From the NCBI GenBank assembly GCA_033809015.1, contig JAPXMM010000076.1, positions 1-12,554 on the forward strand: a stretch of DNA of 12,554 nucleotides, written 5' to 3'. Position 1 is the first letter of the stretch; the number at the start of each line of letters is the position of its first letter. Source of the stretch: DTU049 sp033809015. GTDB lineage: Bacteria > Bacteroidota > Bacteroidia > Bacteroidales > DTU049. This document shows positions 6,958-12,554 of this stretch, piece by piece. Under the pieces are notes generated by a model. It was not told the DNA's origin. It worked only from the letters and a program-made list of their open reading frames with translations, and did no database searches. The position numbers and the translations under genes are program-made.

Positions 6958-9900
6958 ATGAGAAAGATTTTACATTTTGTATGTTTTACAGTTTTAATAT
7001 TGATGTTCTATTCATATAAACCTCCGAAAGAATATCAATATATTCAATTTGTAAATCCATTTATTGGCACAGATGCTCATGGACATACATATCCTGGTGC
7101 TACTCTACCTTTTGGTATGGTACAGCTGAGTCCTGATACTAGACTCGAAGGATGGGATGGGTGCAGTGGTTATCATTATAGTGATTCTATAATTTATGGA
7201 TTTTCGCATACACATTTGAGTGGAACAGGTGTACCAGATTATTGTGACATTTTGATAATGCCCACTACAGGTAAAGTGAATGTAATACCTGGAACATCAG
7301 AAAATAATTATAATGGCTATTCGAGTTTATTTTCGCATAAACAAGAAAAAGCATCTCCAGGTTATTATAGTGTTAAACTATTAAAATATAATATACTAGC
7401 AGAATTAACAACTACACAGCGTGTTGGCATACATAAATATATTTTCCCCGAAGGCTCTCAAAACAATTTAATTATAGATCTCAAACATCGTGATAAAGTA
7501 ACAGATTCATATATTAATTTTGTTTCAGACAGTGAAATAGAAGGTTATCGATTTAGCTCTTCATGGGCGAGAAATCAGAAAATTTATTTTGTAATACAAT
7601 TGTCTAAGCCTTGTATAAATAAAGGTATAGTATTAAATGATACTAATTATATAAAGGAAACATCAGCTTATGGTAATAATATTCGTGCATTTTTGACAGT
7701 TTCATCTAAAAATAATCAACCACTTATAGTAAAAGTTGCCATTTCTTTTGTGGATATCGAGGGGGCACGTAAAAATCTAGCAACTGAAGCTCAGTCTTGG
7801 GATTTTGACAAATATAAAAAACAAGCTGCTAATAAATGGGAAAATATTTTAAGCAAGATATCTATCGATGCAGATCAGCAAACTAAAGAAATCTTTTACA
7901 CTGCTTTATATCATTCATATATACAACCAAATATTTTTAATGATTGTGATGGGCGATATAGGGGCAGAGATGATAAAATTCATCAAAGTAATGACAATTA
8001 TTATACAGTTTTTTCATTATGGGATACATATAGAGCTTGGCATCCATTAATGACAATTTTAGAACCTTACATTACTGGAGACTTTATCAAAACATTTTTA
8101 TTGCAATATGAACAAAGTGGATTATTACCAATTTGGGAATTAGCTGCTAATGAGACCAATTGTATGATTGGATATCACGCAGTATCAGTTATCTATGATG
8201 CATGGCAGAAAGGCATTCGCAATTTTAATGGTGTAGAAGCTTTAGAATCAATGAAAGCAATGGCTACACGAAAGATATTATCTTTAGCTAACTATGAAAC
8301 CAATGGTTGTGTTTTGTCCTCAGAGGATGGAGAGAGTGTTTCTAAAACACTCGAATATGCTTATGATGATTGGTGTATTGCCCAGATGGCCTTATCTCTT
8401 AGTAAGATAAATGATTATGAAAAATATATTAATAGATCATTATTTTTTAAAAATTTATTTGACCCAGAAACTAAATTTTTCAGAGCCCGTAATAATGGAA
8501 GCTGGATAAGACCTTTTTCACCATACGATGTTTCATTACATTATACAGAAGCTAACGCTTGGCAATATAGTTTTTATGTTCCTCATGATATTAATGATTT
8601 TATTTTATTGATGGGAGGCAAAGATGCCCTAGAGCAGAAATTAGATTCATTATTTTATACAAAAGTTAATTTAAGTGGTCGTGACCAAGTGGATATTACT
8701 GGACTAATTGGTCAATACGCTCATGGTAATGAGCCGAGCCATCATATAGCATATTTATATAATTTTATTGAGAAGCCATATAAAACACAAGAATTAATTG
8801 ACCAGATAGCATTATTTTATACTAATAAGCCTGATGGTCTAATAGGCAATGAAGATTGTGGACAAATGTCTGCATGGTATATTTTTTCTGCATTAGGATT
8901 TTACCCAGTAACGCCTGGTGATTCCATTTATATTATTGGTAAGCCTTTATTAAACAGTGCTACAATTAATATAGACAAACCATTTCATATGATAGCACAT
9001 CAATTATCAGCTGAGAATAAATATATTCAGCGAGTTACATTTAATGGCAAAGAGTACACAAAGTCTTTTATCACACATAATATGATTATTAATGGTGGTA
9101 CTTTAGAATTCTTTATGGGCAAAAATCCTTCTGATTGGGGAACAAAAAATGAAAATTGTCCTCGAACAACTATTGAAAATAATAATTTTGTTGCAATGCC
9201 TTTTTATGTAGAGGGTCAGCGTTCTTTTTCTGGAAAGACAACAATAACTCTTGAATCAATAGAACCAAATTGCAAAATATTTTATACAATCGATGGTAGC
9301 ACTCCTACAGAAAATTCGATTTTATATCTAGGACCATTTGCGATAGATTCTAGCTGTGAAATTTATTCTATTTGCATTGATGAAAAAGGGAATAAAAGTA
9401 ACATTAATCGTACGAAACTCATAAAACTAGATGAAGGCAAAAAGATATCAATACATTCAAGATACAGTAGTGAATATACAGGTGGTGGAGATATAGCATT
9501 GATAGATGGCATTATGGGTAAGGCTGATTATAGAACTGGAGAATGGCAAGGTTATCAAGATACTTGTCTATTAGCTGTAATAGATTTAGGTAAACCAACG
9601 ATGATATCTACATTGTCAGCACATTTTTTGCGAGATGTGAATTCATGGATTTTATTTCCTCCATATATTAAATTTAGTGTTTCAAGTGATAATGTACATT
9701 TCCAAGATGTAGCAATTATTGAAAATATGTTTTCTAATGAAGATTGGACTCCGCAAGAAGCATTTTTTTCTACACAGATTAAACCAATAGAAGCACGTTA
9801 TGTTAGAGTATTTGTACCTAAATCAGGTAATTTGCCTCAGTGGCACCCAGGAGCTGGATACCCTGCTTTCTTTTTTATAGATGAGATTATTATCAAATAA
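6958..9900 (+). CDS. GH92 exo-alpha-mannosidase with C-terminal CHB_HEX-like and discoidin-like domains
   Basis: This 980-residue exported enzyme is predicted to remove terminal alpha-linked mannose from N-glycans or mannans; GH92 enzymes are calcium-dependent and invert configuration. Residues about 4-19 are a hydrophobic export signal without a lipobox (Cys9 lies inside the hydrophobic run), so a periplasmic or membrane-tethered form is likely. The GH92 part covers about 31-750: VNPFIGTDAHG (32-42), GFSHTHLSGTG (81-91), FSLWDTYRAWHP (352-363), GESVSKTLEYAYDDW (458-472), TEANAWQY (530-537), GNEPSHH (590-596) and GNEDCGQMSAWY (630-641). Two extra modules follow: a CHB_HEX_C-like segment (about 757-815, FYTIDGSTPT) and an F5/8 type C-like domain (about 835-980), possibly glycan-binding. 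There is no T9SS tail. Linkage preference cannot be told. The gene starts 4 nt after lacI; the permease follows after 41 nt. Confidence 0.93.
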   Translation: MRKILHFVCFTVLILMFYSYKPPKEYQYIQFVNPFIGTDAHGHTYPGATLPFGMVQLSPDTRLEGWDGCSGYHYSDSIIYGFSHTHLSGTGVPDYCDILIMPTTGKVNVIPGTSENNYNGYSSLFSHKQEKASPGYYSVKLLKYNILAELTTTQRVGIHKYIFPEGSQNNLIIDLKHRDKVTDSYINFVSDSEIEGYRFSSSWARNQKIYFVIQLSKPCINKGIVLNDTNYIKETSAYGNNIRAFLTVSSKNNQPLIVKVAISFVDIEGARKNLATEAQSWDFDKYKKQAANKWENILSKISIDADQQTKEIFYTALYHSYIQPNIFNDCDGRYRGRDDKIHQSNDNYYTVFSLWDTYRAWHPLMTILEPYITGDFIKTFLLQYEQSGLLPIWELAANETNCMIGYHAVSVIYDAWQKGIRNFNGVEALESMKAMATRKILSLANYETNGCVLSSEDGESVSKTLEYAYDDWCIAQMALSLSKINDYEKYINRSLFFKNLFDPETKFFRARNNGSWIRPFSPYDVSLHYTEANAWQYSFYVPHDINDFILLMGGKDALEQKLDSLFYTKVNLSGRDQVDITGLIGQYAHGNEPSHHIAYLYNFIEKPYKTQELIDQIALFYTNKPDGLIGNEDCGQMSAWYIFSALGFYPVTPGDSIYIIGKPLLNSATINIDKPFHMIAHQLSAENKYIQRVTFNGKEYTKSFITHNMIINGGTLEFFMGKNPSDWGTKNENCPRTTIENNNFVAMPFYVEGQRSFSGKTTITLESIEPNCKIFYTIDGSTPTENSILYLGPFAIDSSCEIYSICIDEKGNKSNINRTKLIKLDEGKKISIHSRYSSEYTGGGDIALIDGIMGKADYRTGEWQGYQDTCLLAVIDLGKPTMISTLSAHFLRDVNSWILFPPYIKFSVSSDNVHFQDVAIIENMFSNEDWTPQEAFFSTQIKPIEARYVRVFVPKSGNLPQWHPGAGYPAFFFIDEIIIK

Positions 9901-9941
9901 CAAAAAAATGCTTATATAAATTCAAATTTTAAAAAATTAAT

Positions 9942-11309
9942 ATGAAACAGTTAGAAAGAAAAAATTATAATTATGCATTGCCAGTATTGATCTCATTATT
10001 TTTTGTATGGGGTTTTCTCACAAGTATGAATGATGTATTAATTCCGTTTTTGAAATCTGTATTTACCTTAACATATACAAAGGCTATGATAATACAATTT
10101 TCATTTTTTGGTGCATATTTCATTGGATCACTTATATATTTTATTATTAGTTCTATATGGGGAGATCCCATAAATCACATAGGATATAAAAATGGTATAG
10201 TCCTAGGTTTATTTATGTCTGCTATAGGTACAGGTATGTTTTATCCAGCTGCAGTGATAGTTTCATATGGTATGTTTTTAACAGGACTATTTATTTTGGG
10301 GTTGGGATTTACATTATTACAAATATCAGCTAACCCTTATGTAGCTATTCTAGGTAGTCCACAGACAGCCTCGTCTAGATTAAATCTAGCACAAGGATTT
10401 AATAGCTTAGGAACCACACTAGCACCTTTATTAGGAGGTTATTTAATTTTTAAATTATTCGTAGGCGATGAATTTCAAAATGCAGATGCTTTAATCTATC
10501 CATATATGGCATTCACTGCTATATTCATATTATTAGGTATTGCTTTTTTATTTATTAAATTACCAGATTATAAAGACACCTCTGAATATTCTTCACTAAA
10601 AATAACACATTATCCTCAATTAATGTGGGGAATAATAGCTATTTTTATGTATGTAGGAGCAGAAGTTAGTATTGGCAGTATGCTTATTAGCTTTCTAAAG
10701 CAGCCAAATATAGGTAATATGAACGAATTTGAAGCACGTAACTATGTATCATTATACTGGACAGGGTTGATGATAGGTCGTTTTTTAGGATCTGTACTAT
10801 TAACTGAAAAACAAAATAAAAATAAACTTATTGGAGTATTAACTATTATTGCACTTGGATTTCTATTTTTATGGTATATTCATTCATTATCTCTAGCATT
10901 TGCTTATATTATTTTTGTAATTATCTGTAGTGGATTATTATGGTATGCGAGAAATGCACATCGCTCATTATCAATATTTGCGATTATCAATTTAATTTTA
11001 CTTTTAATAGTTGTTAATACAGCTGGTACAACAGCTATATGGGCAGTAGTACTTACAGGATTGTTTAATTCTATAATGTGGTCAAATATATTTACTTTGT
11101 CAATAGATGGATTAGGAATACACACATCTCAGGCATCATCTCTATTAGTAATGGCTATAGTAGGTGGAGCTATATTGCCTTTAGTAATGGGCTTTTTGGC
11201 TGATCATTGGAATGTTCAGCATTCATTTATTATCCCTATGATAGGATTTATTTATCTAACATTTTATGGTATCTGGGGATATAAGAAAAAAATTTTTGTA
11301 ACCAATTAA
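9942..11309 (+). CDS. FucP/GluP-type MFS hexose:proton symporter
   Basis: This 455-residue inner-membrane permease has about 12 hydrophobic segments, the normal layout for the family. VWGFLTSMNDVLIPFLK (22-38), GLGFTLLQISANPYVAILG (120-138) and ASSRLNLAQGFNSLGTTLAP (143-162) are signatures of the FucP/glucose-galactose transporter group. Asp31 aligns with the proton-coupling Asp46 of E. coli FucP. The FucP residue Glu135 is replaced by Gln127 here, as in the GluP-like hexose branch as I recall it, so fucose is less likely than a hexose. With an alpha-mannosidase before it and a sugar kinase after it, mannose (or glucose) is the inferred cargo. The gap to the kinase gene is 11 nt and no internal promoter element is seen in the 41 nt upstream. 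No Shine-Dalgarno precedes the ATG. Confidence 0.9.
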   Translation: MKQLERKNYNYALPVLISLFFVWGFLTSMNDVLIPFLKSVFTLTYTKAMIIQFSFFGAYFIGSLIYFIISSIWGDPINHIGYKNGIVLGLFMSAIGTGMFYPAAVIVSYGMFLTGLFILGLGFTLLQISANPYVAILGSPQTASSRLNLAQGFNSLGTTLAPLLGGYLIFKLFVGDEFQNADALIYPYMAFTAIFILLGIAFLFIKLPDYKDTSEYSSLKITHYPQLMWGIIAIFMYVGAEVSIGSMLISFLKQPNIGNMNEFEARNYVSLYWTGLMIGRFLGSVLLTEKQNKNKLIGVLTIIALGFLFLWYIHSLSLAFAYIIFVIICSGLLWYARNAHRSLSIFAIINLILLLIVVNTAGTTAIWAVVLTGLFNSIMWSNIFTLSIDGLGIHTSQASSLLVMAIVGGAILPLVMGFLADHWNVQHSFIIPMIGFIYLTFYGIWGYKKKIFVTN

Positions 11310-11320
11310 ATTTAAAATAT

Positions 11321-12247
11321 ATGAAAGATAATTATTACATTGGTGTCGATATTGGTGGAACCAATACAAAATACGGATTAGTAAACGAGAAAGGAGAAAT
11401 AATTTTCTCAGGTAATTTTAATACTAAATCATATAAAAATCCGAAAGATCTGGCTAGGGATATATATACTGAATATGTTAATAAGAGTGTTGAACAGCAC
11501 ATAAAAGCTAGCGGTATAGGTATAGGAGCTCCCAACGGTAATTTTTTTAATGGTTGCATTGAATTTGCACCTAATTTGAATTGGGGAGAAAATGTTCCTA
11601 TAGCTAATATTTTCAGTGAAATATTTCAATTACCTGTGATACTTACTAATGATGCTAATGCTGCAGCAATAGGAGAAAAATTTTTTGGTGCTGCTAAGGA
11701 GATGAAAGATTTTGTAGTGCTAACAATAGGTACAGGATTAGGAAGTGGAATTTTCGCAAATGGGAATATCGTACATGGTAAAAATGGTTTCGCAGGGGAA
11801 CTAGGACATACTACTATAGCAGAGAGTAATCGCAAATGTAGTTGTGGTAGAATAGGTTGTCTAGAGACATATGTTTCATCTAGAGGTATTTTGCAAACAT
11901 ATAAAGAGAAATGTGCTTATAATGATAGAGAAATAGCCCCAGATGAAATGACTACTAAGGAAATATATAATTTAGCATTAATAGGTGATAAATTAGCTAT
12001 CGAAACATATAAAACTACTGGAGAAGTATTGGGACGTTCTTTATCAAATCTCATTTTAATACTTGATCCTGAAGCTATATTTTTGTTTGGAGGGATAGCC
12101 AATGCACATCCAATACTAATACCTACTGTAACAGAAGTCATCAATAATAATGTATTATCATTATTCAAAGACAAAGTCAAAATATTGCCATCTGCACTAA
12201 TAAATAAGAATGCAGCTATATTAGGTAGCACAGCATTGTTTTATTAA
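11321..12247 (+). CDS. ROK-family sugar kinase (glucokinase or mannokinase-like)
   Basis: This 308-residue cytoplasmic enzyme should phosphorylate an imported hexose with ATP. GVDIGGTNTKYGLV (8-21) is the N-terminal phosphate-binding motif. NDANAAAIGE (110-119) carries the catalytic base Asp111, and LTIGTGLGSGIF (134-145) is the second phosphate loop. GELGHTT (159-165) with CSCGRIGCLE (173-182) forms the ROK zinc site (His163, Cys173, Cys175, Cys180). There is no N-terminal helix-turn-helix, so it is a kinase and not a ROK repressor. The length is normal. Its place as the last gene of the cluster suggests mannose-6-phosphate formation, but ROK kinases often accept glucose and fructose too, and the sequence does not separate these. 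The stop is followed within about ten bases by the likely edge of an insertion sequence. Confidence 0.92.
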   Translation: MKDNYYIGVDIGGTNTKYGLVNEKGEIIFSGNFNTKSYKNPKDLARDIYTEYVNKSVEQHIKASGIGIGAPNGNFFNGCIEFAPNLNWGENVPIANIFSEIFQLPVILTNDANAAAIGEKFFGAAKEMKDFVVLTIGTGLGSGIFANGNIVHGKNGFAGELGHTTIAESNRKCSCGRIGCLETYVSSRGILQTYKEKCAYNDREIAPDEMTTKEIYNLALIGDKLAIETYKTTGEVLGRSLSNLILILDPEAIFLFGGIANAHPILIPTVTEVINNNVLSLFKDKVKILPSALINKNAAILGSTALFY

Positions 12248-12328
12248 TAAAGGAGGGAAATAGGTTTAAGGAATTTTAATGCGAAGGGAGAAGGAAAGTA
12301 TCAAATTATTGTTATACTTAAAAGTATT
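12248..12328. other. Purine-rich stretch between ROK kinase and transposase
   Basis: This holds AAGGAGG at 12250-12256 and a second AAGGA at 12268-12272, seven bases before an ATG at 12279. That ATG opens only a 17-codon frame (MRREKESIKLLLYLKVF, stop 12330-12332). Such Shine-Dalgarno-like motifs precede none of the other genes here, so the stretch probably belongs to the insertion sequence end. I do not call a gene in it. Confidence 0.4.
12314..12327. repeat. Small perfect inverted repeat downstream of the transposase stop
   Basis: ATACTT (12314-12319) and AAGTAT (12322-12327) are reverse complements separated by AA, immediately beyond the transposase stop at 12329-12331. It could act as a weak terminator for either strand or be part of the element's end. 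The two-base loop makes an RNA hairpin poor unless the innermost pairs open. Confidence 0.3.
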
Positions 12329-12554
12329 TTAATCATATCTTTGACTAACTATCTCTCTATACTTGTCCCACGCCCACCTATCGTGTGATGACAAGTTCAA
12401 CAGCCTGCCAATGTCTTGATCTATCAGCTCTTTTAAATATTTATTCATTATCACAAACCACATCAAGTAGCTCTGTAAGTACTTCGTAGCTACTCCGTGA
12501 AATCTACTCATCCACACCTTGAAATCACTTATTTTGCTTTCAACTATCTTGACA
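12329..12554 (-). CDS. IS1595-like transposase, C-terminal fragment (5' end beyond window)
   Basis: The frame is open from the window's right edge to TAA at 12331-12329 and encodes about 74 residues. The stretch RFHGVATKYLQSYLMWF is the typical C-terminal end of IS1595/ISXO2-like DDE transposases, where it follows the catalytic domain and closes with a short helical tail (here ending SQRYD). The frame continues upstream of the GTG at 12517 with VKIVESKISDFK, so that GTG is not the true start. The catalytic residues lie outside the window, so intactness cannot be judged. Family assignment rests on this one motif from memory; another DDE family is possible. Confidence 0.65.
   Translation of the reverse strand, partial: VKIVESKISDFKVWMSRFHGVATKYLQSYLMWFVIMNKYLKELIDQDIGRLLNLSSHDRWAWDKYREIVSQRYD

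Larger units (their letters stand above)
12255..12554 (-). mobile_element. Edge of an IS1595-like insertion sequence (runs off the window)
   Basis: The transposase fragment on the minus strand and the change in base composition right after the ROK stop point to an insertion sequence whose transposase 3' side faces the sugar operon. The outer boundary is uncertain. GGGAAATAGGTTTAAGG beginning at 12255 looks like a possible terminal repeat start, but the other end lies outside the window. Neither the inverted repeat nor the target duplication can be confirmed. Confidence 0.5.

Noticed and set aside
9971..11125. Minus-strand open frames over the permease gene
   Set aside because: They are shadows of a long, motif-rich membrane protein gene; no family features or start signals support them.
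11335..12231. Minus-strand open frames over the ROK kinase gene
   Set aside because: They overlap the intact kinase with all its motifs; their hydrophobic, proline-rich translations are typical of antisense reading.

Overview
The window reads as part of a low-GC (about 30% by eye) genome of the phylum Bacteroidota. The main evidence is a secreted repeat protein ending in a type B, type IX secretion (T9SS) sorting domain. It is supported by start codons preceded by A/T-rich tracts rather than Shine-Dalgarno sites, by matches to the Bacteroidota -7 promoter element TAnnTTTG, and by a GH92 enzyme grouped with a FucP/GluP-type sugar permease. A run of exactly 100 N shows that this is a draft scaffold. 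Genus cannot be told from the sequence.

Layout. (1) Positions 1-1509: the C-terminal part of a large cell-surface or secreted protein with near-identical 73-residue tandem repeats, a SprB-like repeat, a PKD domain and the sorting domain. The scaffold gap lies inside the repeats. A hairpin overlaps the stop codon. (2) 1592-3635: cinA and a membrane-anchored GH25 lysozyme, both on the plus strand. (3) 5608 back to 3649, minus strand: sufS-sufE-sufT, the sulfur-mobilising and accessory part of the SUF iron-sulfur system, without sufB, sufC or sufD. (4) 5609-5906: a divergent intergenic region with a promoter element for each direction and a LacI-type operator candidate. (5) 5907-12247: a tightly packed plus-strand cluster of lacI-type regulator, GH92 alpha-mannosidase, MFS hexose permease and ROK sugar kinase. 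(6) 12248-12554: the edge of an insertion sequence carrying the C-terminus of an IS1595-like transposase on the minus strand.

The four genes of region 5 form a coherent proposed pathway. An exported mannosidase releases mannose from glycans, the permease imports it, the kinase phosphorylates it, and the LacI-family protein senses sugar and represses the cluster. No SusC/SusD pair is present, so outer-membrane uptake is either encoded elsewhere or not needed for the substrate.

I see no clear sign of a wholly new biological system. The points most worth a second look are the repeat-phased assembly gap, the CG-centred operator candidates upstream of lacI, the sufSET block separated from sufBCD, and the insertion sequence directly after the sugar operon.
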